Assembly (NCBI RefSeq): GCF_000001735.4
Contig: NC_003070.9
Coordinates: 2,418,001 to 2,482,000 of the forward strand
Origin: Arabidopsis thaliana
Taxonomy: Eukaryota; Streptophyta; Magnoliopsida; Brassicales; Brassicaceae
Length of the DNA: 64,000 bases
Direction of reading: 5' to 3'
Part shown: one piece after another, positions 1 through 17,712 of the stretch
Numbering within the stretch: position 1 is the first letter of the stretch
How the letters are laid out: every line of letters begins with the position of its first letter
Program-made: the position numbers and the translations under genes
Notes under the pieces: generated by a model
Told to the model about the DNA's origin: nothing
What the model saw: the letters and a program-made list of their open reading frames with translations, nothing else
Databases searched by the model: none

Positions 1-2572
<2,572 letters not shown>

Positions 2573-3434
2573 GAAATAAATCAAAAGCATTATATTATTA
2601 GACTCTTAGTTTTAGCTGAAATTAGCGTTGTTACTTACCTCGGCGTTGGTTATTTAATTTTCTAAAACGATAATTTTTGGTTTGATAAAAATGTTCTAAC
2701 TTGCTTCTCATTTGGTTCACGGACAAAGAGCCTGAAATAGATGAATGTTTCAACAAAGCCCTTCATTTTTATGCTTCCTAAGTTATGTGCTAGATAGATC
2801 TCTCTTTCTGCAATATTGACTGCTTCCAAATCAATATAATTCATGGATGAAATATTGATGAATGTTTCACCCAAGCCTTCATTGTTGGGTGATTTGATTT
2901 TGTGTACTCAGATCAGAGTAAAGATACATTCTCCTTCACGTGAGACAGAGTAATCTAGTTGTTTTCTGTTTAGTTCCCCTTCCTGCAATATTGACTGCTT
3001 CCAAAGTTCCAAGTCTATAGATTATAAAAAACGAACTCATAGCAGAATTCAACTGTAATTTATCAATTATCATTAATTGCTTAGTTGATTGAATCCTGAT
3101 CTTACGAGTACCAATGAAGATAGGGTGAAATGTAGCTCTGTTTCTCGATTCAACATGAATCTTCCCAGAAGCTTTGGGATTACAGTTAAAAATGGTAAAA
3201 AACCAGGAGACAAGATATCGAGTAAATTGTTCATCCTCATTAGATTTTCTTAGCTTTAAGTTTGCAAAGATTTTCAACTACACCGCATTGGCTAACAACG
3301 ACATCACAATAGAAAACAAAAGCAGTAGCTAACACTCCTAGATTTACTTTAGACTAATTCAAACCATTTAACACAGATCTCAGAAACAAGAAGAAATCCC
3401 CAAACTTGCATAAACCCTAATCCCCCAAATCGGA
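2573..3434. other. ECA1/H4 convergent intergenic region with a short direct repeat
   Basis: This stretch holds the 3' UTRs of two convergent genes. No gene is supported. A 23-bp block beginning CTGCAATATTGACTGC occurs at 2808-2830 and again at 2983-3005. A looser pair around GATGAATGTTTCA is at 2742 and 2857. These look like remnants of a local duplication. Confidence 0.6.
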
Positions 3435-4548
<1,114 letters not shown>

Positions 4549-5392
4549 ATGTTTCTTACGCGATTTGTCGGGAGGAGATTCTTGGCGGCTGCATCGGCGC
4601 GATCGGAGTCCACTACAGCAGCAGCAGCTGCCTCGACGATTCGGACGCCAACAAATCCACTCGAAGAGTTCTTTGAGTTCGACAGAAGCCAAGACGAAGA
4701 TAAACCTGTTGTCTATGGTAGCTTCTCTCTGTTTTCTGCCACTCATCTGCTTAATACTAGTTTACTAGTGGGATTGTTCATAGAATGTACAGTGAAGAAG
4801 TAAAGTAATTCACTGTAGCTTAGGACTGTAGTCAAGCTTGCTAATCGTTCGTTTTTCTTCTTAACTTTGTTATCCTCCCATGGAGTTTTTGGAATTAGGA
4901 TTGTTTAGTTTTGTTAATGGGGGAAAATTTGTAAACTTCTGGTGTTAGGTCGAGGTTGGAAAGCTTCAGAGCTGCGTCTCAAGTCATGGGATGATCTTCA
5001 GAAGCTGTGGTACGTTCTTCTCAAAGAGAAAAACATGTTGATGACTCAGCGTCAGATGCTTCAGGCTCAGAACATGCAGTTTCCTAACCCTGAACGCATT
5101 CCAAAGGTAATCGATACTAATTTGGCTTTGACTCTCTATCCAATTAAGTTGTTGACAAAATAATAGATACTACGAGAAGAAACATGAATCCTTTCTTCAA
5201 GGAATGGTTATGTTCTTTGTTACCGAGGGAGATTATGATTATTTTTTAATGAATGTCAACTTTGTTTGCCTCTCACAAATATAGGTGAGGAGATCAATGT
5301 GCCGCATTAAGCATGTGCTGACCGAGAGAGCGATTGAAGAACCAGATTCTAGAAGATCAGCCGAGATGAAGAGAATGGTAAATGGTATGTGA
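4549..5392 (+). CDS. mitochondrial ribosomal protein L29/MRP-L47 family
   Basis: This is a structural protein of the mitochondrial large ribosomal subunit (bacterial L29/uL29 family). Exons 4549-4717, 4949-5106 and 5285-5392 join to 144 aa. The N-terminus [20 protein letters not shown] is rich in Arg, Ala and Ser without acids, as expected for a mitochondrial presequence. The L29/L47 core follows: [21 protein letters not shown], then [13 protein letters not shown], then a basic C-terminal helix with RIKHVLTER. The second ATG-containing frame at 4538 is a shadow. I chose ATG 4549 because it gives the presequence directly after the inferred 5'-UTR intron. A GTATGT sits inside the last codons (5385), so an alternative downstream splice is possible. 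Confidence 0.85.
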
Positions 5393-6602
5393 TCCCATTG
5401 GCTCTTGTTTTGGCAACCTAGCAGTAAGCACGAGTCAATCCGCAGAGGTGTTGAGTTTTTCGGAGTAAGAAATAACGCATAGCTTTCAAGACTTTGGAAC
5501 TGGTCCAATGATTGTGACTGTAGTAGTGTCGGCAGTAGAAAAACGTTTGGTTGGTATCTGTACGCACATTTCTGTAACTTATGGTTGATGTTTCTTTTTG
5601 AGACACATGTTGGTCAGTGTTGATTCAGAGCTTTGTCTTTCTCTTAAAACCAACATAAACGGTAATGGCAAGGCAACGACACTGATGAAGTAGATTTTGG
5701 CAGATGAAAGATTTGGTGGTTTAGTCGAGTCCTATATGGGCTATATGGAGGAGACTGAAGGAATCAGAACTCAGTGTTCGTTCTCAAACTCAACTGATTA
5801 TTGTGACTAACGACACAGCAAAAATTAAAATAAAATCTGATTATTTGATTATAAAAGAAAAGAATCATATTGTCGAAACTGAATAACCAAAATGATTAAA
5901 CCACCAAAACCATAGATTGCGCTAAATTATTTGCTTGCGTCTTGCGATAATTAAACTTAGCCACCCTTATTGGGCCCTAAAGCTAAATGGGGCCTGAAAT
6001 ATGTTAGAATCATGCGTCTCCTTAAAACCTTTTTTTTTTTGTTTTAATTGTCGGAAAATCAGTAGAGAGAGGCTTTCGATTAATTTTACTTTGTGGCCGC
6101 CGTGACCTTTTTCTTAGCGTCGCTCTCTGTCACCTTCAAGTTCACTATCTCCGGTGAGTGCTTTCTTCTTCGTGTCTTTTCCGCTTCTAGATTTGGTGTA
6201 CCGACAACCACTGAGCTCAATTAATCGAGTCAAAACGGAGAGATAGTTGCTCTGTTGGGAATTCATCAATTTTGGTTAGCATTGGGTTATCGTGAATGTT
6301 TGTTTCTATGAATTAGTAAATTGGTAGACAGTATTTGTAGGAAAACGTAAGGATTGAAGATGAAACTTTTATTTAGCTACTCTTTGGCTGCTTACTTAGA
6401 TATTCAAACGTTGTTGGACCAAACCATAATCTCTGTTCCAAAATCTCAACATGAATTAAATTCTTTTCGTTCTCAGTTACTATGGTTTAGTTTATCTGAG
6501 TATCTTAATGTGGTATTCAAATTCAAGGGTTAGTCTCTGAACTTTCATGTTTGTTTTCCTTTTTTCACAGACTTATCTTCTGTCAAGTACTGAACAAGAA
6601 TC
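5393..6602. promoter_or_regulatory. L29 3' UTR, then promoter and 5'-UTR intron of the Sas10 gene
   Basis: No coding sequence is seen. The block TATTGGGCCCTAAA at 5968-5981 repeats the one in the L29 promoter. A 5'-UTR intron is inferred at 6154-6570 (CTCCG/GTGAGT ... TTTCACAG), which places the start codon at 6603 soon after the acceptor. Confidence 0.55.
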
Positions 6603-8425
6603 ATGGAGGAGATCACCAAACCGGTCCTTGTTGGAATAGTTAAGAAGTGAGTTATTCTTACCCATCATGAAATTGTTCTCTGTTTTAGCCATAAAGAAAA
6701 AAAGAATACAGCTTGAATAATGAATCGTTGAATCACTTTAATTGTCACAACTCACAATCAAACGAAAATAATAACTTGTGTATTTAGATATGCCTCATGT
6801 TTTTACTGGTCTCGTTTTTGTTATTGTAACTGTCTCAGAGAAGCTCCACAGCTAGCATCCGTGTTGAGAGAAATGAAGAATGTTCTAGATGTGGTTAGGA
6901 GCAAAGTGGAAGCTCTGACTGCATTGGTACGTAATCTGATAACATATTTTTGTTGGATTCTACTTTATTAATATCTACTCGGTCTCGTCTATAACATGTC
7001 TAGTTTCAATTGGGTATAAGTAGAATTGACGACTTCGAGAACAAACTGTTTGCTTCTCCTTGAGGATTTTTAACCAAAGTATTGTATATAGCTGCATCTG
7101 CCGTTACCATTCAGAGACACAATGGGTCATTCATGACATCCTGACTTTCTTAATTTTACAAATCGTAGGTAAAAGCAAACAGTTTTCCGACAGCGGGTGG
7201 GATAAGTTATCTTGAGGCCAAGCATCTGTTACTTCTAAGTTATTGCCAGGATCTTGTATATTATATTCTAAGGAAAGCAAAAGGACTCTCTATTGATGGT
7301 CATCCTCTTGTAAGGAGCCTTGTAGAGATACGTATGTTTCTGGAAAAGGTTTGCATCTTTGTCTTTTTCCACTTTCTATATCGCCAACAAGTCATGGAGT
7401 CATAGTTTTAGCTTGTTTTTCTTTTGTGTAGATTCGTCCCATAGACAAAAAACTTCAGTACCAGATTCAGAAGCTCACCACAGCCGGTGGGCCTGTGACA
7501 GAGCTAGCTCATTCCGAGGGAAAGGGGTCGTGTGAAGCCCAAAAATCTGAAGATCTTTCAAATTATAAGCCTAAACCTGACTTACTTGCTGACAAAGAGG
7601 ATGACCAAGAGGTGAAACCTTACTATCCTCCAACACTTGTGAAGAAATATGTTGCGTGTTATTTTTATTAACCTCTTTGCCTGTGTAAATGTAGGATGAT
7701 GGTGTTTATCGACCCCCGAAATTTGCCCCTATGTCTATGGAAGATAAGACTTCAAAACAAGAAAGAGATGCTGCCAGAAAAGAGAAACACTTTTTTAGAC
7801 AAGCCACTGAAAATACATACATGAAAGATGTGTTGGACGATCTGGAGGACAGGCCTGAAGAGGTGAGTTGGAAGGAAATTAATTTGCAGTTGATATGCGT
7901 GGTAGAGATTAATTTGATGTTGGAACTAAATGGGTGAATGAATATGAACAGATTAGAGACTATTATGGGGTTGAGAGCAATGAGCAGAAGAGGTTTATGG
8001 CACAGTATGAAAGGCAACAAAAGGCAGAAGAAGAGCTCTTTACCCGGGCACCTCGCACTAAAGAGGATAAGAAGAGAGAGAAGCGCTTGAAATCAAGCAG
8101 CGGGTACGTGTTTGCTTTGGTTGGAAACTGAAGTGTCTGATATGTAATTGGTCCTTATGTGATGATACACACTCATGTTCAACTGAATCAGGTTGCATGA
8201 ACTAACCGAGAACTTTTACGATGATATCAAGTTCTTGGATAAGGATGGTGAAAAGCCAAGAAGCTTCGGCCGTAATAAAAGGGGAGGGCCATTCAAGAAA
8301 AGAAAGGTAACTTTTTTCTTATTCTACTATTTTTTTCTCAAATATTCTGCCTTTTTTTGTTTTTGTTTTTCAGTTTCTTTTGTGTTTGACAATGTATTGT
8401 TCAATTTTCGCAGACAAGGCACTGA
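6603..8425 (+). CDS. Sas10/Utp3/C1D family protein, neuroguidin/Lcp5-like
   Basis: The family acts in the nucleolus in small-subunit rRNA processing (yeast Lcp5) and, in animals, as neuroguidin. Exons 6603-6646, 6839-6926, 7169-7348, 7432-7611, 7695-7862, 7952-8103, 8192-8306 and 8414-8425 join to 312 aa. The N-terminal C1D-type helical domain spans roughly residues 15-120 (VLREMKNVLDVVRSKVEAL, then AGGISYLEAKHLLLLSYCQD). A linker rich in acidic and Lys residues follows. The neuroguidin-type C-terminus has DDLEDRPEE, a charged helix with YERQQKAEEELFTR, and a basic tail ending FKKRKTRH. The last exon codes only Thr-Arg-His and stop. The functional role is inferred from the family. Confidence 0.87.
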
Positions 8426-8744
8426 TATGGATACACCAGTGGTTCCTTTAGCTGCTTCAGTGCACCAATTTTGTTGCCATGAAAAAGATACAAATTTTCG
8501 ATTTGCTTTTATGATTAAATGTTGAAAGTGGTGAATGTGAGAACTTGTTATCAGTTTTAGTATTGGTTCATGGTCATGCTCTTGCAGTAAAATTAGGAAG
8601 AGACCTTTTCTCTTTAGCTAAATTTAGCCTGTTACTACTGAAACTTCGTTATCATTTATAAAAAGAGATGTCACCAAATCTGATTGAAAACAAACAAACA
8701 AAACAAAGTAGTGTCGATCTATTTCTTTTCTATTCCCATTAGCG
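8426..8744. other. short intergenic region
   Basis: This is the 3' UTR of the Sas10 gene followed by the leader of the DUF604 gene, separated by about 320 bp on the same strand. I see no further feature. Confidence 0.6.
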
Positions 8745-10719
8745 ATGGGAAACAGTTCGAGCTCTAACACCAATCTCAGCAACCCTAAGAACATACTTCT
8801 AGAAGATCATCACCACCAAAGAAACCAAGCACAAAACCACAGCAACTCTGCTCGGACCTCTCACCTAAGCTTCTTAAGATCTCCTCTGCCATGGCTCTTC
8901 ATCTTCCTCTTCTTCCTCCCTTTGCTTCTCATCTCTACAACCGGAGGAGGTGGCTCACGCAAGACCTGCCGTCCCTCTTCTTCTACCTACAGCCACCTGT
9001 CCCTAGTCGACAAAGCAAACTCATCTTCCTCTGTTGTTCCCGAGGAAGAAGACGACGATGTGCCTCCACGTGTCCCCGCTCTTTACCCGCAGCGACCAAG
9101 GATGTTCAACACGACGCTTGATCACATCGTTTTCGGGATTGCCGCGTCCTCTGTTCTGTGGGAGACGAGAAAAGAGTACATCAAATCATGGTGGCGACCT
9201 GGTAAAACTCGTGGCGTTGTCTGGATTGACAAGAGAGTCAGAACTTACCGAAACGATCCCCTTCCAGAAATCAGAATCTCCCAAGACACCTCACGGTTCA
9301 GGTACTTACTCATCTCTACAATATCTGACGTGTTTTACAAGAAATCTCTTATTCAAATCAAGAAGTCATGTTTTAGGTACACCCATCCAGTAGGGGACAG
9401 ATCAGCGGTGAGGATATCTCGAGTAGTGACGGAGACGCTTCGGCTAGGCAAAAAAGGTGTACGGTGGTTCGTGATGGGAGACGACGACACAGTGTTTGTG
9501 GTGGACAATGTGGTAAACGTCCTTTCAAAGTACGACCACACTCAGTTCTACTACGTTGGTAGCTCCTCGGAGGCTCACGTTCAGAACATCTTCTTCTCAT
9601 ATTCAATGGCATTTGGAGGCGGTGGGTTCGCCATCAGCTATGCTCTAGCCCTCGAGCTCTTGCGGATGCAGGACCGTTGCATCCAACGGTATCCTGGTCT
9701 CTACGGCAGTGATGATCGCATCCAAGCTTGTATGACTGAACTTGGTGTACCCCTCACCAAAGAACCTGGCTTTCACCAGGTGTCATTTTCTACGTTTCCT
9801 CGATGTTTAATTACTTCGGTTTGGTTTCGGTTCGGATTAGAACGGTTTATCTGGATTGAATACGTCTAATTTTAATGTTTCTATGTATGCAGTACGATGT
9901 TTATGGGGACTTATTGGGGTTATTAGGTGCACACCCAGTGGCTCCCTTGGTGTCGCTGCACCACATCGATGTGGTGCAGCCGATATTCCCAAAGATGAAG
10001 CGGTCACGTGCACTACGACACTTGATGTCTTCAGCAGTTCTTGACCCAGCCAGCATATTCCAGCAGTCCATCTGCTACGACCAGAACCGGTTCTGGTCCA
10101 TCTCGGTCTCATGGGGTTTCGTAGTCCAGATAATCCGAGGCATCATATCCCCTCGCGAACTTGAGATGCCTTCAAGAACATTCCTCAACTGGTTCCGCAA
10201 AGCCGACTACATTGGTTACGCGTTTAACACGAGACCAGTGTCGAGGCATCCGTGCCAAAGACCATTTGTGTTTTACTTAAACTCGGCTAAGTATGATGAA
10301 GGACGTCGCCAAGTGATTGGATACTACAACTTGGACAAGACAAGGCGGATTCCCGGGTGCCGATGGAGGCTCGATTCGCCTGGAAAGATCGATTCAGTCG
10401 TCGTTCTCAAGCGACCTGATCCCCTCCGATGGCACAAGGTTGGTCCACATCTTCTCTTTGCTTCATTATTAACAACTTGCATCAAATATAGTCATACCGG
10501 TTTGGTTTTGGCTAGTGAATTGACAGAGATAACCGGCTGAGATCATATAATAAACCGGTGTTGAAATAACATGATGTTAAAATTGTGTGTTTGGTGCAGT
10601 CACCGAGGAGGGATTGTTGCAGAGTATTGCCGAGTAGGAGAAACCAAACGATGTATATTTGGGTCGGAAATTGCGCAGATGGAGAGATCAGTGAGCTTGA
10701 ACATCCTCAGCAGCATTAA
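8745..10719 (+). CDS. DUF604 / fringe-like (GT31-type) putative glycosyltransferase, type II membrane protein
   Basis: Exons 8745-9301, 9377-9779, 9893-10438 and 10600-10719 join to 541 aa, typical for the DUF604 family. One membrane anchor lies at about residues 48-68 (LPWLFIFLFFLPLLLIS) after a Ser/Asn/His-rich cytosolic tail, giving a Golgi type II topology. The lumenal part starts HIVFGIAASSVLWETRKEYIKSW. It carries the metal-binding DDD motif in WFVMGDDDTVFVVDN and the fringe-like block FGGGGFAISYALA. The DUF604 region follows (LHHIDVVQPIFP, SICYDQNRFW). The first intron is 75 bp and in frame, so an unspliced message would stay open through it. Donor and acceptor substrates are not predictable from sequence. 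Confidence 0.87.
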
Positions 10720-10941
10720 CAAGATTCAGATATATACTCACTAAAGATTTCTTCAAATGACTATGCAATTTGTTGAAAACATTCTGTGTATCGTCGTTCA
10801 CAAACAATTCTCAATCCTAAATCAAAAACTATTGTTTCAACTGAAGCAAATACAAAGAAAAGAAAAATTCAATCCCTGAAAGTTATCTGTTCATGAAAGA
10901 AATCAGTAAGAAACTGAAAGAAACTTTTCTCCGTTCAGAGA

Positions 10942-11431
10942 TTAGACTGCGTGTGGCTGTTTTGCTTTGTTCACCGACTGGGTTGCATTTTGCTGCGATT
11001 GAGTTGCGTTGTGAAAAGTTGTGAGATTCTGATTGGTAGAGACGACGGCGACGAGAGCTGAGGAGGCTGGTGAAACAGCAGAGGAAGCAAGAATCGCTAA
11101 ACTGACATGAGACTCGTTTCTCACGGCCATGGATTTCTCAAGACGATGTATCGACATTATCTCTCCATCGTTCATGACGCTCACTGTAACCAAAACCAAA
11201 ATCAGAAAGACTCATTTTCTCGGGAAAATCTTTTCTTAGATTAAAGAATCGGAGAAATAAGGAACCTGAGTGGGAGAAAATCCAGAGGGTGAAGAAACAG
11301 AGAAAAACGATCACCGGAATTGCATGGATCCAATACTCCGATACCGGAAATATCCCTCTCCGGGTGTTTCCTGTCCTTCTGCCAATGTGAGAAGAAGAGA
11401 TCGGGAGCTGAGAGAATGATCTTTCCGCCAT
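10942..11431 (-). CDS. unknown small single-TM protein
   Basis: Exons 11266-11431 and 10942-11183 (minus strand) join across GT..AG to 135 aa. I do not recognise the family. The N-terminal 35 residues are polar and basic (SSSHIGRRTGNTRRG). One strong membrane segment follows at about residues 38-54 (AIPVIVFLCFFTLWIFS). After it come a conserved-looking GEIMSIHRLEK stretch and a low-complexity tail rich in Ser, Ala, Asn and Gln (TTFHNATQSQQNATQ), with several potential N-glycosylation sites if lumenal. The open frame could start earlier only at a TTG, so ATG 11431 was chosen. It is convergent with the DUF604 gene, 220 bp apart. A G-box CACGTG lies at 11579-11584 upstream. Confidence 0.7.
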
Positions 11432-11932
11432 TGTTGTCTTATCTTGTAGCTTCTCTTCCAAGAATCACAAAACCAGTAGAGAGAGATAAGAGAGAAGAGA
11501 TTTGTGAAGCCTTCTTGGATTAGGTTTTGGTTATTTAACGGCAAAAATCTTAACGGGTTCACGCGGGATAAGTTGCATCACGTGATCATAGTCCTATTTC
11601 TATTACATATTTACGACTTTTGCCATTCATCATTATGAATTTTTAGACATTACTTAATCCTAATTTACCAGACTTTTTGATCGGGAAAATATATATATGA
11701 CCAACGATATTTGTTTTTGTTCAATATATGTATATATGTCCCAAAACAAAATGGTTTTTTTTTTTTTTCCTTTTCTACAGAACAGAAACATTCTACATAC
11801 AAAGAAGCCGAGTCAAGATTTACATCCACAATAGATGTTAAAAATGTACCTGAGTTGGTTTTATATTTTTCCCCAATTTCTTGGTGAAGCCAAAATTAGA
11901 TTTGATTTTTTACCACTCTCTTATTGGATATC
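11432..11932. other. promoter of the small TM gene and 3' UTR of the RLCK gene
   Basis: The region is AT-rich. A G-box CACGTG at 11579-11584 lies about 150 bp upstream of the small TM gene on the minus strand. The left-hand end of PBL5 transcription lies to the right. No coding potential is seen. Confidence 0.5.
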
Positions 11933-13843
11933 CTATGAGGACCCTTCACATTCAGTTTCCTTGACGAGGTGTGGTCTTTTCTCTTCATCATCTCTGTCTC
12001 TGTGAAAAGAAGGGTTCTTCCCGCTGCTGCTGCTAGGGCTATTCGGATCATATTTAGAAGAGGCTAAGAAGTTGAGAGCCAATACTACATCAGATACCAC
12101 TGGTCTCATGGTAGGCTGCTCTTGAACGCACATTGCTGATATTGCTAGTGCTTGGTACAGTCCTCTAACTGGGTATTGTCCCTGAAGCAATGGATCAACC
12201 ATTTTTGGGAAGTTCCTCCTGTCTTTGAACAATGGTCGTGCCTGTTAAAAAGCACCGTGAAAATATGAGTCTTGTTTCAGTAAAGATTATTATGAGTCAC
12301 AGCCAAGAGACAAAACATACCCATCCAACCAAATTCTGATCTTTACGCGTTTTTGTATTGTCAATCGCTTTCCTTCCGGTGATAAGCTCGAGAAGGACTA
12401 CTCCAAAACTGTATATATCGGATTTAAATGTGAGCTGACCCGTCATAGCGTAGTCAGGAGCACAGTATCCGTACGTTCCCATAACCCTTGTCGAGACATG
12501 GGTTTTATCCCCGCTTGGTCCTACTTTAGCCAACCCAAAGTCAGATAGTTTCGGTTGATAGTCTTCACCAAGCAAAATATTCGAACATTTAAGATCTCGG
12601 TAAATCACAGGGGGCGTCATTCTGTCATGCAGATACTCTAAACCTCTTGCTGCACCAGCTGCTATTTTCATCCGGGTGTTCCAGTCAAGAGGCTTTTTAC
12701 CAGAAGGGAGAACTTGAAACAGTCAAAACAACAATGTAAAAGTTAGATGAGAAAAGGGGGTAGCTGCGAGACAAACAATACAGAGGCAAAGGATAGGAAT
12801 TTGATCTTACAACATACCATGTAGATGATCTTCAAGGGATCCTTGCGGCATATACTCGTACACCAGTAGTCTCTGATCACCCTCAGCACAAAACCCAATA
12901 AGCTTCACAAGATTCGGATGGTCAGCAAGACTTAGAGTCAATACCTCAACCACAAATTCCCTGATTCCTTGAACCCCATTACGATCAAGTTGCTTGATTG
13001 CAACAACCTAGCAGCAGAACCAAGTTTCACCAACCGTTCAAAACTATGACAAATCTCACAGCCAATTGATAAAAACAGATAGGATTTTTCTTTGTCACAA
13101 GTACCTGATCCAATTTCTCTATAGTTCCCTTGAAAACTTTTCCGAAACCTCCTTCACCAAGAAAACAATCCGATCTAAAGTTTCCCGTAGCTTCTGCAAG
13201 TTCTTGAAAAGTAAAAGTCTGTGCTTTCTTCCCTGTGACTTGGTCATTTAGATTCAAACCCTTCACATCCAAAGATAACTGATCTTCCTTACCAACTCCT
13301 CCTTCATTGTTTACATCTCTATATGGACTGACTTTTGTTGAATCTACAACACATGGAACGAGTAACAAAATCGATTACCAGTTATCATGTGACTTAACCA
13401 AAAACAGACACGGCAAGATACCAAAGGCTCAATTTTGACACTTTGTCCCCTCATGGAGGAGACAAAACCAAAAAAAACTAGCTCGATTTCAAAAACCCAA
13501 CATCGTTTATATGGTGAATAGTACACATGCATCAAAATTCTCCGGGGAAAAATCACAAAAAATCTCCATTAAATGTCTCTCCCAAATGTAACAGATACAG
13601 AAAAACCTAAACATAAGTATCCGATAAAAAAAAATCAACAAATCCAAAAGAGAGCTTGTGGAGAAGAGAGAATAACGAAATTAGTCAAAATCACTCGATA
13701 CCTGAACTGGGCTGAGTCTGATCGTCTCGCTTATCACTCTTAGCAACGCTCGTAGTACCACCGACAATTTTTCTATTTATGACAGTATCTTTGTTAGTCT
13801 CGGATCGTTTGCTCGATTTCTTACTGCATCCGAAACAACCCAT
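11933..13843 (-). CDS. PBL5: receptor-like cytoplasmic kinase, RLCK subfamily VII (PBS1-like)
   Basis: Ser/Thr kinases of this family relay signals from plasma-membrane immune and developmental receptors. Exons 13702-13843, 13105-13343, 12818-13007, 12321-12712 and 11933-12241 join to 423 aa. The N-terminus MGCFGCSKK has Gly2 for myristoylation and Cys3/Cys6 for palmitoylation, so it should be membrane-anchored. The kinase domain shows the glycine loop [11 protein letters not shown], catalytic Lys132 (VVAIKQL), an RD-type loop [12 protein letters not shown] (Asp230), DFGLA and an activation segment with [13 protein letters not shown]. The Ala-Pro-Asp in place of the usual APE is a small oddity. 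The C-tail is Ser/Asp rich. The PBL5 name is from memory; RLCK-VII membership is certain. Confidence 0.9.
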
Positions 13844-16192
13844 CGGAAATTGAAGGAGAAAAGAGTAATTCTCGCTTGTCCCTTTTCTCTTCTTCTTCCT
13901 TCCTTCCTCGTTGAAGAAATCAGGAACCCAGATAAAACCCAACACCAAAAAACCAAAGAGAAGAGAGGAAGAAAAAAAAAAGTCGAAGAAGAAGGAGAGA
14001 GAGAGAGCTTAGTGACAAACAGAGAAAGCTTAATTTCTTCGCCTTTTTTTATATCGCGTAATCAAAAAAAGTTGTTTAATTTTCTTTGTTTCAGAGAGAA
14101 ACGTATAGTTATCGTCTACGACAAGGTTCACGGTACATTACATATAGCGCGTCTAATTAAAACCAGCCACGTCTAGACAAATGTTTCTTCCTGAGGAGAA
14201 CAGAAACGTACGGCTAGTGTTGAAGACAAACGTATCAGAAGACGCCACGTAATGGCACGAAACACTTGAGCATGGTCAACTTTTTAATTTGTCATCTACC
14301 GTCCGTTGGTTCGGAAACAAGCACCGTCGATCTGACGTGGCGTTAATGGAGCAATGGATTTGAGTGATTAAAGATTATGTCACTTCTTGATAAAATTATT
14401 TTCATACTGCCAAACATCTTTCTAGTTTGTCAATTTTCAGTATTAGTCTTAAAAATTTTATTAGCTACAACAAACACGTTTTTTACTCGATGGTTTGACA
14501 GGTATGGTAGATTAAATTGGATTATGATTATATTTGATTGAAAGATAAGTCTGATGATAGTAACATTTTTGTAGCTGTCACCAATCGCCTTACGGGTGAC
14601 GTCGGTGTTAGACGACGGCAAAATTACTCACCGTTTTGGAAATATTTTCAAATGAGGTGAGGAAAACAAAAAGGACGTCATTGTGGGTCCCACGTTTTAA
14701 CTCCACGCGCTTTGTTGTCGAATGTTTTTTCAAAAAATTATTTAATTAATAACAGGCTTTTTTTGTTTTATGGTTCCAAGTACAGTAATTAACTGTGCCG
14801 CGTTTCAGCAGATAGCGCCACGTGGCACATATTAATGTTCTTCGGAGAAGATTATTTAATCTCTCTCATTCATTTCTTTTACCTATAAGGTTTAGGGTAC
14901 ATTAACAACTCCTGTTACAATACGTTGACATTTTAGGCCGTAAAATAACTTTATGAGAGACAGGCCATCCTTTGCTGGCAAAAATAGTAAAAGCTATATG
15001 CTCTGTTCGAAAAAATAGTAAGTTAGACAGAAAGAAAAAAAAAATGTTTTACTCACTAAACTTTTTTGGTGTTTATTATTCTAGTAATCGAGAAATTTGT
15101 TTAACATTGATATTCCATTTTCAGTTTACTCCAAGCCCACGATGGCCCAACGTCTGATGAGTCATTTCATTTAACCCATTGCTCGTTAGTTTGCATTAAG
15201 TTTTCAACTAGATAAAGTGAAGATTCATTTTTTTAATACAATGAAGAATTCATGTATATAACATTAATTGGTGGATTACAATTTGTATTGTATTCGGCTA
15301 TAATTAGCATTTTTAACTGGAAAAAAATGTCGTATATCAATTGGTGTAGAGTTTTTGAAATGTTTTATACCTACTATTTTGATATTTGTTTCAGTAAATT
15401 TATAATAAGCACAAAAGTGGACTTTCCTTTCTGTTGGCCTCTTGGGCCAGCATTAAAAAACCTAGTCAACTCCTTTTTATTAAGAAAATGGATTTTCTAT
15501 AAATATATCAAAATTTTAATCAACAATGGATTGAAATAAGTTTAAATTAGAACTTAGTTTGACAGCTCGAATTATTTAAGAAAGGAACATAATCTATAAA
15601 CAAATGTATGGTTCAACAAAGATATTGTTTATTAATTCTTTGGAACCAGCATCCGTAAACCAAGACGTGTTTGGCTTTTGTAGCAAACGGTTTCATTCGG
15701 AGATGTTTTCACGTTTAATTATTAAAAATACATATGCAATGATGTTGACTTGCTTGGTCCAATTCAAATTATCTACTAATATCATATACCAAATTATCAA
15801 TATAAAACAAGAAAATTACCTTTCGGCAATCGATTGGCATTACATACATTTTTATTTAAAAAAAGCTAGCTAGTTTTGTAAATAAGAGAGTTTGCTTTAG
15901 GACGATTTAGCTAATCTTTGGGACTTTTAAGGAATTTGGTGAAATTAGATTTGATTTAGGCAGAGTATGGTCGAATTAGCTTTATCTTGTGTAGAGATTG
16001 GTCGGGTTGAAATTATTTGCAATCGCTTAAGGGTTTGTTTGGGTAAGAACTTTTTTCCCATTGCACAACCAACCATCAGCAAAACAAACACATGCACACG
16101 AGAATACGAGTCATGTTCACTATTCCCCACAGCTTAGACAAATAAGCTTTCAAGTGTCTTAAAAATTATGAAGAGAGTGAGAATTTGGGAGA
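13844..16192. other. 2.3-kb intergenic: PBL5 promoter, then 3' flank of MPK13
   Basis: I see no gene in this AT-rich stretch; its open frames are short and of random composition. An 8-bp palindrome CCACGTGG (perfect G-box core at 14819-14824) sits about 1 kb upstream of PBL5. A purine-rich GAGAGAGAGA leader lies near 13998-14007. Confidence 0.5.

Positions 16193-17712
<1,520 letters not shown>

Noticed and set aside
15252..15873. Several 60-95 codon frames downstream of MPK13
   Set aside because: Phe/Ile/Asn/Lys-rich translations typical of AT-rich non-coding DNA.
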